A DNA stretch of 59,695 bases from Thermocladium sp049965935. Its GTDB lineage: Archaea > Thermoproteota > Thermoprotei > Thermoproteales > Thermocladiaceae. The DNA is taken from positions 1 through 59,695 of the forward strand of contig JBMFVP010000002.1 of assembly GCA_049965935.1 (NCBI GenBank). The letters are read 5' to 3'. The position numbers were made by a program, and so were the translations under genes. Shown here piece after piece: positions 26,750-35,432 of this stretch. Numbering within the stretch: the first letter of the stretch is position 1; every line of letters starts with the position of its first letter. Under the pieces are notes generated by a model. It was not told the DNA's origin and searched no databases. It worked only from the letters and a program-made list of their open reading frames with translations.

Positions 26750-27534
26750 CTAGAGCCAGAGTATAATGGTGTTTGTGTTGCTAAGTTGTGAAGCGTGGTT
26801 AAGAGTGGAGGCAGATAACCCATAGTATACTGGTTCAGCACAGCTAGGTTTCTTTGTGTGTTTATTGCAATCAATATTACAGGGGTGGGAGGTATCTGAA
26901 CAAGATTGCCGCCGGCCCATGTTAAGGCTTGGCCTTGCAGTTTATTGGAATTAGTGGTTACCATAGAGAGTTGCTTCACGCATTTAGTCAAGTTAAATGA
27001 TGCATTAACCCCATAAGTAGTTACTTGGTTAATTAATTGGGTAGTGGTCAAGTTTTCTATGGCGGGTCCCTTCGTCGCTGTCAAGTTTTCAAACCATAGA
27101 AGATAATTAAGTGCTGCCGAATTATTTACCTTATAGAGGCATAAATCCAGCGCAAGGAAGTTAGTATTAACATTATTAATTAGCGTTGAGTTGCCTACCG
27201 GGGCATAAAGGGCGGTATTTGGGAGCACTATTAATTGGAGAGTTCCGTGCCTTATCATGCTTAGTACTGTGGAGTTTATGTTGGCCACGGTGTAATTTGC
27301 CCCATTATAGGGATTAAGGAAGTAAATCACCACTGAACTAGCATTATTTGAGCCAAATATTAATCCGCCAGCGGATCGAGCATCAGCAAGTAATTGAGGT
27401 ATATGTTGGTTCAATACTGAATATGTTGAATTGAACACTGGTTGCGTCGTGGTGGGCCTATATGAGACATAGAGAACCAAGAACACCACGACTGCAGCAG
27501 CCACTAATACAGCTAAGTTCTTGTACATAACCAT
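26746..27534 (-). CDS. Membrane-anchored DsbA/thioredoxin-fold-like protein lacking CxxC
   Basis: An N-terminal signal anchor (residues about 5-23) and a Thr-rich linker are followed by a roughly 230-residue extracellular domain. Residues 69-78 (VIYFLNPYNG) look like the first strand and active-site turn of DsbA-like proteins (xxFxDPYCPxC), but both cysteines are replaced. Later helical parts and a LVQIPPTPVILI segment match the cis-Pro strand of that fold. Two remaining cysteines (in ALDLCLY and LTKCVK) could form a structural disulphide. It may be a non-redox binding relative. Asn-X-Thr sequons are frequent. ATG 27534. Confidence 0.45.
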   Translation of the reverse strand: MVMYKNLAVLVAAAVVVFLVLYVSYRPTTTQPVFNSTYSVLNQHIPQLLADARSAGGLIFGSNNASSVVIYFLNPYNGANYTVANINSTVLSMIRHGTLQLIVLPNTALYAPVGNSTLINNVNTNFLALDLCLYKVNNSAALNYLLWFENLTATKGPAIENLTTTQLINQVTTYGVNASFNLTKCVKQLSMVTTNSNKLQGQALTWAGGNLVQIPPTPVILIAINTQRNLAVLNQYTMGYLPPLLTTLHNLATQTPLYSGSS

Positions 27535-27704
27535 GCTGAGGTTCCCCTATTACTCTTTAAAAGTGTTATTCCAAGTAATCGAATCAAGTAATCCAGTTTC
27601 TAGCAATTATAATAATCAAGAGTTGATAATTATTTCAAGTCTCTTGGTTTCTTGCATTATCCGAAACGCAAGCATTAAATTCAACCCTAATATACTTTAG
27701 ACTC

Positions 27705-28022
27705 ATGGAGGTGCCTCCAGAGCCCCTTAACATTAAGGAAGCAATTCGGCAACGAGTTAAACTATGTGGAAGTAATGATGTATGCATAAGAATGGCCGTG
27801 TGGTTCGGCAATCAGCTTCCCGCATATCTATGGTCTAATTGGAGAAATCAATTGATTGGTAGAGGAGTATCTTGGCAAGGCCTGCTAAGCGTATTTCGGG
27901 ATCATGTTAACGATGTTGTTAAATGGGTAATGGATCAAGCAAGTTGGAAAGAATTCGTGACTAGCATGATCAATGATATCGAGAATAGGTACAAAACAAG
28001 ATCAATAACCGATTACTTGTGA
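27705..28022 (+). CDS. Hypothetical protein, 105 residues
   Basis: No family recognised. It is a small soluble protein, mostly helical by composition, with two cysteines close together (LCGSNDVCIR) and many Trp residues (six), an unusual density. An AT-rich box ATTAAATT near 27676 is about 27 bases before the ATG. It stands alone between an extracellular thioredoxin-like gene and the converging deoC. Confidence 0.55.
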   Translation: MEVPPEPLNIKEAIRQRVKLCGSNDVCIRMAVWFGNQLPAYLWSNWRNQLIGRGVSWQGLLSVFRDHVNDVVKWVMDQASWKEFVTSMINDIENRYKTRSITDYL

Positions 28023-28087
28023 TGACGTGATGAGGGGCTCTAGTGGCTTAAATCAAGAATTAATCTCTCGATATCGCTCACTGTAGT

Positions 28088-28112
28088 TGCGTGTCCACTT
28101 ATTGGTAACGCA
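28088..28112 (+). repeat. 25-base hairpin repeat, copy 1
   Basis: TGCGT-GT-CCA-CTTAT-TGG-TA-ACGCA: a 5-bp stem, a 2x2 internal loop, a 3-bp stem and a 5-base loop. A second copy of the same length and structure lies at 57273-57297. This copy sits between the 3-prime ends of two convergent genes. Confidence 0.5.
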
Positions 28113-28148
28113 TATATAAATATAACTGTATGGCAAACAATCCTTCGC

Positions 28149-28865
28149 CTAGGATCCTAGAATATCCCTTGTTCTACTTGCCCCTATCCTGAAGTGAGTT
28201 GGGTCAGCGGGTTTCCCGGAGGCTCTAAGTAACATTAATGCTTGTTCCCGGGAATGAATGCCTCCAGATGCCTTGATGCCTATCCTTGGATTATATATAA
28301 GGGAAAGCTCAGCCATGAGTTTCACGTTCTCTACCTGGGCTCCAACCTTGTTCCCCAGCATTGCTGCATATTCTCGCTCCTCAAAGCCTGTACTTGTTTT
28401 TATGAAGTCAGCGTTGTTCATCATTACTATCCTATATAGTTCCCGCTTCTCCTCAAGCGTTGTGTATGCATCCTCCACTATAACTTTTATTATCTTGCCT
28501 AAATCATGCGCCGCTGTAATTACCTCCTTCAAGTCGTGCCCTACTTCGTTGAATTGCTTGGATTTAACTAGGCTAATTGGGGCAACTATGTCTAATTCAT
28601 CAACGTATGTGGCGTATTTATTGATCATTTCCACCCTTGCATCCGTGGTTGAACTGCCAAAGGGAAAATCAACCACTGTGGCTATCCGTAGATTAAGACC
28701 ATGACGGTTTATGTATTCCCGGGCAAATTTTATGAATATTGGATTTATACATATTGCATAGGTGCCTAATTCCCTTGCCTCAATTATTAATCTCTCAATA
28801 TCACTCACTGTAGCATACGGTTTAAGGTTCGTATGATCTATTAATTTAGCCAGATCATTATCCAT
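28149..28865 (-). CDS. deoC: Deoxyribose-phosphate aldolase
   Basis: Cleaves 2-deoxyribose 5-phosphate to glyceraldehyde 3-phosphate and acetaldehyde. The 238-residue class I aldolase shows the Schiff-base Lys156 in DFIKTSTGF, the supporting Lys198 in GIKASGG, and the acidic residue at ELDIV (Asp92). The N-terminal DHTNLKP segment is typical. A TATA-like TTTATAAATT about 25 bases upstream (near 28890) predicts a leaderless transcript. With cdd it suggests deoxynucleoside breakdown. Confidence 0.93.
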   Translation of the reverse strand: MDNDLAKLIDHTNLKPYATVSDIERLIIEARELGTYAICINPIFIKFAREYINRHGLNLRIATVVDFPFGSSTTDARVEMINKYATYVDELDIVAPISLVKSKQFNEVGHDLKEVITAAHDLGKIIKVIVEDAYTTLEEKRELYRIVMMNNADFIKTSTGFEEREYAAMLGNKVGAQVENVKLMAELSLIYNPRIGIKASGGIHSREQALMLLRASGKPADPTHFRIGASRTRDILGS

Positions 28866-29082
28866 AATCTCCCTGAGTTATGGATAATTTATAAAGATGA
28901 AGGTTAAAGATTAGAAATTCTTGAACGCCATTGGTTTAACAGATCTGGGATTAAGAGGCAAAAGCCCCATATGTGATGGCCCCATAGAAATGTCTCCATA
29001 TGTGATACGTAATTGATTTGGCCTTGGCTGTTATTGAGTCGTATCCCTGGGGCCTAGGGGAACCCTGTGGAGAACCCACTGT

Positions 29083-29120
29083 ATAACTCTCAATCCTTTC
29101 GGGTTTGTGAGGAGAGTTAT
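29083..29120. other. Strong hairpin between spt5 and deoC
   Basis: ATAACTCTC (29083-29091) and GAGAGTTAT (29112-29120) are perfectly complementary, with an inner AATCC/GGTTT stem and a TTTCG loop. The hairpin lies 8 bases beyond the spt5 stop codon on the minus strand, so it may end or stabilise the secE-spt5 transcript. A small structured RNA is an alternative. Confidence 0.45.
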
Positions 29121-29127
29121 CAGAATT

Positions 29128-29595
29128 TTATTGAGTAATCTTCCTGATGTGTTGGAGTGATATGGTTATGGGAACAAGGGATGATGCATCTATTACTTCT
29201 AATCGCGCGGTTCCAGCCTTCTTGTTCACGTCTATCACTTTTGCCCTGAATCCCTTGAATGGTCCGGATATGACCTCCACGGTGTCGCCAACATTTACTT
29301 CAACTTCTTTCTCGAATGATTTAGTTAAGTCGCTGAGGCTTATTTTGCCTTTTATTATTCCTCGGGCGTGTTTTATTCCCTGAGAGAGAGTGGCTGCGAG
29401 ATATGGGAACTCCGTTTCTATTAGAACAATACCTGGCATGTCAGGCATTACGGTCACGGATGGCACATTGAAGTTGGATGGTTGGGAGGAGTTTTTCAAT
29501 GCATCAATCCTTGATTTAATTATTACTGCAACGTTATATTCCTGCCCAGTAACAGTGCGTATGGCTATGAAGTGGCACTCGCTTTGTTCGCTCAT
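29128..29595 (-). CDS. spt5: Transcription elongation factor Spt5 (NusG homologue)
   Basis: Binds the RNA polymerase clamp and increases processivity, together with Spt4. The N-terminal NGN domain (residues about 8-90) includes PGIVLIETEFP, and the C-terminal KOW domain (about 98-150) has GDTVEVISGPFKGFRAKV. The length of 155 is normal. Its ATG overlaps the secE stop codon as ATGA, the conserved archaeal secE-spt5 pair, so the two are coupled. Confidence 0.94.
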   Translation of the reverse strand: MSEQSECHFIAIRTVTGQEYNVAVIIKSRIDALKNSSQPSNFNVPSVTVMPDMPGIVLIETEFPYLAATLSQGIKHARGIIKGKISLSDLTKSFEKEVEVNVGDTVEVISGPFKGFRAKVIDVNKKAGTARLEVIDASSLVPITISLQHIRKITQ

Positions 29596-29930
29596 GATTT
29601 GCTCCCTTTCCTCGTTTGCTTACCCATGTTTCGCGTTGATATTATTAGCACTATTGATAATGCGGCTATTATTACCACTATTGTTGCCAGCACTATTATG
29701 TTTTCCGGGTACGGTATTGAGAAGTGGGGTGTGACAAGTAAATAGAAAATAAAGTTAAATATTAATGAGTAGGCCCCTAACACAACCACTAATAAGCCGC
29801 CTATTTTAACAATAGACATATAATCATCCCTATCGGGCTTCTTGGCTACTTTGAATACCCACAGCATCAGGTTAATATATTCCCTTATTTTTTTGCCTAT
29901 GCCTTTATTAGCCTTAGTGGTAGCTGACAT
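29592..29930 (-). CDS. secE: Protein translocase subunit SecE (Sec61 gamma), extended
   Basis: Small clamp subunit of the SecYEG translocon. The amphipathic cytoplasmic helix and the conserved VFKVAKKPDRDDY segment precede the main membrane helix. After the first helix (IGGLLVVVLGAYSLIFNFIF) a second hydrophobic span near the C-terminus (ENIIVLATIVVIIAALSIVL) is present. Archaeal SecE is normally about 60 residues with one span, so this 112-residue form is extended. ATG 29930 is chosen because a TATA-like GGATTTAAAGC (29953-29963) is about 28 bases upstream; the frame is open to a TTG at 29948. It is followed by spt5. Confidence 0.85.
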   Translation of the reverse strand: MSATTKANKGIGKKIREYINLMLWVFKVAKKPDRDDYMSIVKIGGLLVVVLGAYSLIFNFIFYLLVTPHFSIPYPENIIVLATIVVIIAALSIVLIISTRNMGKQTRKGSKS

Positions 29931-30038
29931 TTCATCAAACCAAGCCAACCTAGGATTTAAAGCTTACTGATCTTGGCGGGGATTTTCCTCAGTGCTTCCC
30001 GTTAAAAGTTTTTAAGCTAAATGCGGTTCGGTAAATTC

Positions 30039-30395
30039 ATGAGTGTGGATTATGGAGATGACTCGGAGAATTATGGTGAGGATGAGGACATAGAGGCAAT
30101 TAGGCAGAGGAAAATGGCTGAGATGCAGAAGAAGGCTGCCGAGGAGGAGCGGCAACGGGAAATAGAGGCCCAAAAGAGGGCTTTGCTTAGGACTATTCTT
30201 ACCCCGGAGGCCAGAAATAGACTGGATAATTTAAGGCTAGTAAAGCCTGATTTGGTTCAAGCCTTGGAGTCCCAGATAATAGCCTTGGCCCAAGCTAATA
30301 GGATAAGGGTACCCGTAACTGACGAGGATGTGAAGAGAATGTTGGAGGCCATATACCAACAAACTAAAAAAGACTACAGGATAAGGTTTAGGTGA
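30039..30395 (+). CDS. PDCD5-related DNA-binding protein
   Basis: Archaeal homologue of eukaryotic PDCD5/TFAR19. The acidic N-terminus is followed by a long charged helix rich in Gln, Lys and Glu, then the conserved triple-helix core LTPEARNRLDNLRLVKPDLV and a C-terminal segment RVPVTDEDVKRML. The 118 residues match the family. The frame is open from 30021, but ATG 30039 lies 27 bases after a TATA-like AGTTTTTAAGC. It starts the L39e-L31e-aIF6 gene cluster. Confidence 0.88.
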   Translation: MSVDYGDDSENYGEDEDIEAIRQRKMAEMQKKAAEEERQREIEAQKRALLRTILTPEARNRLDNLRLVKPDLVQALESQIIALAQANRIRVPVTDEDVKRMLEAIYQQTKKDYRIRFR

Positions 30396-30401
30396 AGCAT
30401 A

Positions 30402-30557
30402 ATGGCAAGCCATAAGCCGCTTGGGAAAAAATTACGGCTAGCAGCTGCCGGCAGGAGGAATAGGAATCCACCGAGTTGGGTTATAGTAAAGACTAACAGG
30501 AGAGTTACGTTCTCCTACACCAAAAGAAACTGGAGAAGAAATAAATTAGGACTATAG
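30402..30557 (+). CDS. rpl39e: 50S ribosomal protein L39e
   Basis: A 51-residue basic protein that lines the ribosomal exit tunnel. It begins MASHKPLGKKLRLA and contains NRNPPSWVIVKT and the terminal RRNKLGL, all typical of L39e. It lies 6 bases after the PDCD5 gene stop and 13 bases before the L31e start, clearly co-transcribed. Confidence 0.95.
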   Translation: MASHKPLGKKLRLAAAGRRNRNPPSWVIVKTNRRVTFSYTKRNWRRNKLGL

Positions 30558-30570
30558 GAGGGTGAATTCC

Positions 30571-30858
30571 ATGAGTGAGCAACAAGAGAAAAAATCAATA
30601 AAGGAAATAACCATGAATGTCAATTTACGCCGCACTAGGGAAGTATCTAGAACTAAGAGGACTCCATATGGTATACGAATGTTAAGATCATTGGCTGCGC
30701 GTCACTTAGATGTGGAGCCCACCAAGGTCAATATTTCCCCGGCCGTTAATGAGGTAATGTGGAGCAGAGGGATTCAGAAGCCTCCTAGGAAAATAAGGGT
30801 AAAAATGATTAAATATGAGGATGGAAGCGCATTAATAGATTTAGCGGCTGAGCAATGA
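30571..30858 (+). CDS. rpl31e: 50S ribosomal protein L31e
   Basis: Ribosomal protein found in archaea and eukaryotes. The segments NLRRTREVSRTKRTPYGIR and KVNISPAVNEVMW are characteristic. The 95 residues match the family. ATG 30571 is chosen over the in-frame GTG 30562 because GGAGGG immediately precedes it at ribosome-binding distance. Part of the L39e-L31e-aIF6 operon. Confidence 0.94.
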   Translation: MSEQQEKKSIKEITMNVNLRRTREVSRTKRTPYGIRMLRSLAARHLDVEPTKVNISPAVNEVMWSRGIQKPPRKIRVKMIKYEDGSALIDLAAEQ

Positions 30859-30864
30859 CATTAA

Positions 30865-31557
30865 ATGGTTCAACTTATGGGTAAATTCGAGGTAGTTCCG
30901 TTAACTATCTATGGAACAAATGCAGTAGGCGTATATATATTTGCTAATAATAAGTATGCCTTAGTTCCTCAAGATGCCCCTCAGAGATTGCACCAAGGAG
31001 TAATTGATGCATTATCGGTAGAAATTATTCCCATAACAATAGCTAAATCCAACTTGATAGGCATATTCATTGCCGGTAATGATAATGGAATCATATTGCC
31101 CAACATAGCCACCGATGATGAGGTTAATCAATTAAGAAAATCACTAAGCGACATAAATATTGAGATAATGCCGACCAAGTATACTGCATTGTCTAACTTA
31201 ATCCTAGCCAATAATAGGGTCGCCCTTGTGTCAAGCATTATCGAGAAGGAACTATTAAGGAGGATAGCGGATGTTTTAGATACTGAGGTGATTCAGGGCG
31301 AGTTGTGTGGTTCATATGTTATAGGTTCAATAGCGTTGGTGAATGATAATGGAGTATTGCTAACGCCGGATGCAAGCGATGATGATGTGAAGACTATTCG
31401 CGACATTTTCAAGGTAAAAGTTAATGTTGGAACTGTTAATAGAGGCATCGGTTTTGTCCGAGGCGGTTCCGTTGTTAATAATAGGGGAGCCATAGTAGGA
31501 GGTAATACCACTGGATTTGAAATAATGAGAATAATAGAGACCCTGGGCGCTAATTAA
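30865..31557 (+). CDS. eif6: Translation initiation factor aIF6
   Basis: Anti-association factor that binds the large ribosomal subunit and keeps subunits apart. The 230-residue protein shows the pentein pattern of repeated blocks, for example LIGIFIAGNDNGIILP, LILANNRVALVS and GSIALVNDNGVLLTP. It starts 7 bases after L31e. An ATG five codons later is an alternative start. In many archaea this operon continues with LX/L18a and prefoldin alpha; here the next gene is instead PolB1 with its own promoter. Confidence 0.94.
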   Translation: MVQLMGKFEVVPLTIYGTNAVGVYIFANNKYALVPQDAPQRLHQGVIDALSVEIIPITIAKSNLIGIFIAGNDNGIILPNIATDDEVNQLRKSLSDINIEIMPTKYTALSNLILANNRVALVSSIIEKELLRRIADVLDTEVIQGELCGSYVIGSIALVNDNGVLLTPDASDDDVKTIRDIFKVKVNVGTVNRGIGFVRGGSVVNNRGAIVGGNTTGFEIMRIIETLGAN

Positions 31558-31667
31558 TTTCAATTTCCCAAGTAATTGGCTATTAGCCAAGGAATGATGG
31601 TTCTTCTCCAGTATTATTTTGGTTATGAGTGGCAAGGTTTTTAATGGTTTAATCAATAGTTTAAGCA

Positions 31668-34265
31668 ATGAGTATAGAGGAACCGGAGGAGGAAGAGGAG
31701 CAGCAATTTAAGGAGATTGAGGAGGAGGAAGAGATTCAAGTAACCCTTGTGGGTGAGACGCCTCTTAATTCTCCGCCGGCCATATTATTATCCTTGATTT
31801 ATGATGGGAAGACAGGCAAGGCTTTAGCTAAGTTGTATGACTTTGCAAATGATAGAATTTATTTCTGGTATGATAATACTGGCCATCGATCTTACTTATT
31901 AACGGATGAGTCTCCTAAGGAGATAGTGACTAGGCATAAGGAGATCATATCACATAAGGGTTTCAGTCATTTAGAGGTTGTTCAGAAATTTGATCCTCTT
32001 GATCTTAGGTATAAGACATTTACTAAAGTGTATGCTAAGGATCCCTTAAGCATTGGTGGACGGGGTAACTCAATAAGGGAGTACTTAAGCCAGACTTGGG
32101 AAGCGAAGATAAAGTATCACTTATCATATATGTTTGATAGGCTGCTTATTCCAGGTATGTTTTATAGAATAGATAATGGAAAGTTAGTGAAAGTTGAGAC
32201 TACCATACCCGAGGACTTATTGAGACAGGGCCAAGCTCTTTACGGTAATGATAAGGAGTTCCTAAGTGCCTTTAATGAGTGGCTCCCCATATTTCAGACT
32301 CCGGTTCCAGACTTAAAGAGAGTGGCCATAGATATTGAAGTATTCACGCCTGAGGAGAACAAGATACCTAATCCCAAGGAGGCTCCCTATGAAATAATAG
32401 CAATAGGATTAGCGGGCAGCGATGGATTAAGAAGAGTATTGGTGTTAAAGAGGAAGGAAATAAAGTTGGAGGATAGTGACCTAAGTAAATTGATGTCTAA
32501 TGATGTTGAGTTGCTATTCTTCGATTCAGAGAAGGAGTTATTGAAGGAGTTCTTTAAGGAGATGACAATGTATCCAATAGTTGTAACATTTAATGGTGAT
32601 AATTTCGACTTCACATACATATATAATAGGGCAATCAAGTTGGGCTTTCAAAGGGATGAGATTCCCATAGCATTGACTAGAAATGATGAGGCTAAGTACA
32701 TTCTCGGCATTCATATCGATCTATATAAGTTCTTTAACTCAAGAGCTATAGAGACTTACGCCTTTAATGGTAAATATAAGGGTGGCGAAAAATCTCTTGA
32801 TATTATAGCGGGTTCACTTCTCGGTATCTCAAAAGTTGCGAGGGAGAAGCCAATAAGTGAAATGAACTATATTGAATTAGTTAATTATAACTTCAGGGAC
32901 GCACTTTTAACTCTTCACTTAACTACGTATAATAATGATTTGGTCATGAAGCTCATTGTATTAATGGCTAGAATATCTAAGACGCCTATAGATGACTTGG
33001 TTAGGTCACAAGTATCTGCGTGGATTCGCAATATGCTTTACTTTGAGCATAGGAAGCGCGGCTGGCTCATTCCAAATCAAAGCGATATACTTAAATCTAA
33101 GGGAACCACTGCTACCAAGGCCATAATAAAGGGCAAGAAGTATCTGGGGGCCATAGTTATAGATCCAGTGCCCGGGGTGTTTCCTAATGTACAAGTCCTT
33201 GACTTCGCTAGCCTATATCCATCAATAATAAAGAGGTGGAATTTATCTTATGAGACGGTGAGGTGCCCAGAGAAGGACCAAGAGGTTAATAGGCCATATC
33301 CGGATATGGATCATTGGGTATGTATGGATAGAAAAGGCATGACAGCACTCTTGGTGGGGCTGCTTCGCGATATGAGGGTTCAAGTATATAAGAAACTAGC
33401 TAAATCAGAGCCTAATCCGGCATTAAGGGATTATTATAATGTAATACAAGCAGCATTGAAAGTATTCATAAATGCATCCTATGGAGTCTTTGGCGCGGAG
33501 ATTTTCCCCCTCTATTGCCCACCCCTTGCTGAGCTAGTTACAGCATTGGGCCGATTATCCATTACGACAACCTTGGTTAGGGCCATGGAGCTCGGGCTTT
33601 ACCCGATTTATGGGGATACAGATAGCCTCTTCATTTTTAACCCGGATAAGGTAAAGATGGAGGAGTTAATAGGTTGGGTTAGGGATAATTTAGGTATTGA
33701 TATAGAGTTAGACAAGTCATATAAAATAATAGCTATGAGTAACAGAAAAAAGAATTATGCGGGGATTCTTAGTGATGGTTCCCTGGATATAAAGGGATTA
33801 TTGGGAAAGAAGCGCAATACTCCGGACTTCGCTAAAATGGCATTCAACGACGTACTCAAGTTATTCGCTAAAATAGAAACAATCAATGATGTGGAGAAAG
33901 TCACTAAAATGATTCAAGAGAAGGTGAGAGAATACTATGTTATGTTAAAGAACAAGGAAATACCACTTAATATGCTAATGATAAAGGTAGCCCTTTCCAA
34001 GGGGATGGCTGAATATAAAGCCAATAAGCCACAACACATCAAGGCCGCCGCTCAATTAGTTCCTTACGGATATAAAATAGGGCCCGGCGACATAATATTC
34101 TTCGTGAAAACCAAGACAAAGGAGGGGGTTAAGCCAGTTCAGCTGGCTAGGATAGATGAGGTCGATGTCGATAAATATATCGAGTACTTAGAATCATCGC
34201 TGGAGCAAGTCCTTGATGCGCTGGATATACCATTTGAATCTATAATAGGATCAAGGCTTTTCTAA
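31668..34265 (+). CDS. polB1: Family B DNA polymerase (PolB1 type)
   Basis: Replicative DNA polymerase with proofreading. The 3-prime to 5-prime exonuclease is shown by Exo I Asp222 and Glu224 (AIDIEVF) and Exo II FNGDNFDF. Polymerase motif A is DFASLYPSI with Asp512, motif B contains KVFINASYGVFG, and motif C is YGDTDS with Asp650 and Asp652. The sequence around motif A, including KRWNLSYETV, resembles crenarchaeal PolB1/Dpo1. The 35 residues before residue 36 are an acidic Glu-rich tail, possibly flexible. A TATA-like GGTTTTTAATGG lies 27 bases before the ATG. The polymerase is complete at 865 residues. Confidence 0.93.
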   Translation: MSIEEPEEEEEQQFKEIEEEEEIQVTLVGETPLNSPPAILLSLIYDGKTGKALAKLYDFANDRIYFWYDNTGHRSYLLTDESPKEIVTRHKEIISHKGFSHLEVVQKFDPLDLRYKTFTKVYAKDPLSIGGRGNSIREYLSQTWEAKIKYHLSYMFDRLLIPGMFYRIDNGKLVKVETTIPEDLLRQGQALYGNDKEFLSAFNEWLPIFQTPVPDLKRVAIDIEVFTPEENKIPNPKEAPYEIIAIGLAGSDGLRRVLVLKRKEIKLEDSDLSKLMSNDVELLFFDSEKELLKEFFKEMTMYPIVVTFNGDNFDFTYIYNRAIKLGFQRDEIPIALTRNDEAKYILGIHIDLYKFFNSRAIETYAFNGKYKGGEKSLDIIAGSLLGISKVAREKPISEMNYIELVNYNFRDALLTLHLTTYNNDLVMKLIVLMARISKTPIDDLVRSQVSAWIRNMLYFEHRKRGWLIPNQSDILKSKGTTATKAIIKGKKYLGAIVIDPVPGVFPNVQVLDFASLYPSIIKRWNLSYETVRCPEKDQEVNRPYPDMDHWVCMDRKGMTALLVGLLRDMRVQVYKKLAKSEPNPALRDYYNVIQAALKVFINASYGVFGAEIFPLYCPPLAELVTALGRLSITTTLVRAMELGLYPIYGDTDSLFIFNPDKVKMEELIGWVRDNLGIDIELDKSYKIIAMSNRKKNYAGILSDGSLDIKGLLGKKRNTPDFAKMAFNDVLKLFAKIETINDVEKVTKMIQEKVREYYVMLKNKEIPLNMLMIKVALSKGMAEYKANKPQHIKAAAQLVPYGYKIGPGDIIFFVKTKTKEGVKPVQLARIDEVDVDKYIEYLESSLEQVLDALDIPFESIIGSRLF

Positions 34266-34330
34266 TTGATATTGCAGTAAATGTCCACTTCATTTAATTA
34301 TTGCCTGCATGCTTAATAATTAATTTACTC

Positions 34331-34753
34331 CTACTCTAGCTCTGCATCTTCTTCAGCATCTTCATTTAATGCATTAATTACGGCATCAGTTATCTGTGTA
34401 GTTACTTCATCATTTATGAAGGGAGAAATAACTATTAATCGCTCAGCCTTAAATGTTTCTTCCTCCCATTTATTGCTATATGTTATTTCGTAGACGGGCA
34501 GAGATGCTTCCGCCTCATTGCCTACCCTCTTTATGTCAAATGATGATAGCTTATCCATTAATTCCTTGGAGAGAGGCAGAGCCAGCTTCACTGGGTATTG
34601 ATCCTTTAGAACAATGAAGTCACTAGCATTAGGATCCCATTCCTCTATTAACTTCTTGGCTAAGTCCTTCACTACAGTTGAAACACCGCCCTTAAGAACC
34701 TCTTTTTTGGCTATATTATTGTTCTCCACGTATATTATTACACTCTCACTCAA
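34331..34753 (-). CDS. Conserved archaeal protein, possibly DUF2286
   Basis: Small soluble acidic protein of 140 residues. From memory, the KDLAKKLIEEWDPNASDFIV segment and the later LALPLSKEL resemble crenarchaeal DUF2286 proteins of unknown function. The C-terminal tail is very acidic. The start codon appears to be TTG 34753, with a TATA-like TATTTTTAAGC about 37 bases upstream. No operon partner. Confidence 0.5.
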   Translation of the reverse strand: MSESVIIYVENNNIAKKEVLKGGVSTVVKDLAKKLIEEWDPNASDFIVLKDQYPVKLALPLSKELMDKLSSFDIKRVGNEAEASLPVYEITYSNKWEEETFKAERLIVISPFINDEVTTQITDAVINALNEDAEEDAELE

Positions 34754-34826
34754 CGCGTGTCACTAAAGGGTTCATTATTTTGTGCTTAAAAATACTGCTG
34801 TATGCTTCATCTGAGCCACGCCAAGC

Positions 34827-35432
34827 CTAGTTTCCCTGCACCTTTGCATTTTTTTCAATTAATTCCCGAGCAACTATTGCCCCTCGTTGTATTGCTGTTA
34901 AATTGGTTAATATAGCAAATATTGATAACCCATATAATATAATAAAATAATCATTTATTATTGATAGAATTATCAATAGCGCGATAATATATATCGTTCG
35001 TTCTGGTCTCTCGAATAATCCCCTTCCAATCATCTTTAGCCCAAGGGATTCACCGCGAGCCCTGGCGTAACTGGTCATGATGGAGCCCAAGTAAGCAATG
35101 AACCCCACCAGAAGCGATTCATTTGAGAACCCTAGAAGCACTATATCCATTATCAATATGAAGTCTACGTACCTATCCAGCATGGAATCAAGGAATGCGC
35201 CGAACTTGGATGCCATACCGTATCGCCTAGCAACTAATCCATCTAATCCATCCATTAATCCAGCCAAAATAACCAGCATTAATACTATGATTGGCTTCCC
35301 ATAATGGGCGGGAATAATGGATAAGATAGCCAATAGCAATCCAGTCACTGTTATCAGGTTGGGATGCCTCGGCAGAATGGATGCCAATGGCTCCACTCTC
35401 TTCTCTATTTTATCCTTTATCTTGCCAATCAT
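34827..35432 (-). CDS. CDP-alcohol phosphatidyltransferase (archaetidylinositol phosphate synthase-like)
   Basis: Membrane enzyme that joins a CDP-activated lipid to a polar alcohol. The signature D-G-x2-A-R-x8-G-x3-D-x3-D is present as DGLDGLVARRYGMASKFGAF and then LDSMLDRYVD. About five to six membrane spans. The C-terminal part suits the archaeal inositol-phosphate-using group, but the substrate is not proven. The frame is open to an ATG at 35453; ATG 35432 is preferred because it overlaps the stop of the upstream regulator gene as ATGA. Confidence 0.85.
   Translation of the reverse strand: MIGKIKDKIEKRVEPLASILPRHPNLITVTGLLLAILSIIPAHYGKPIIVLMLVILAGLMDGLDGLVARRYGMASKFGAFLDSMLDRYVDFILIMDIVLLGFSNESLLVGFIAYLGSIMTSYARARGESLGLKMIGRGLFERPERTIYIIALLIILSIINDYFIILYGLSIFAILTNLTAIQRGAIVARELIEKNAKVQGN

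Noticed and set aside
28019..28080. GTGATGA boxes considered as a C/D box RNA
   Set aside because: No D box CTGA at proper distance; the repeats are the stop region of the preceding gene.
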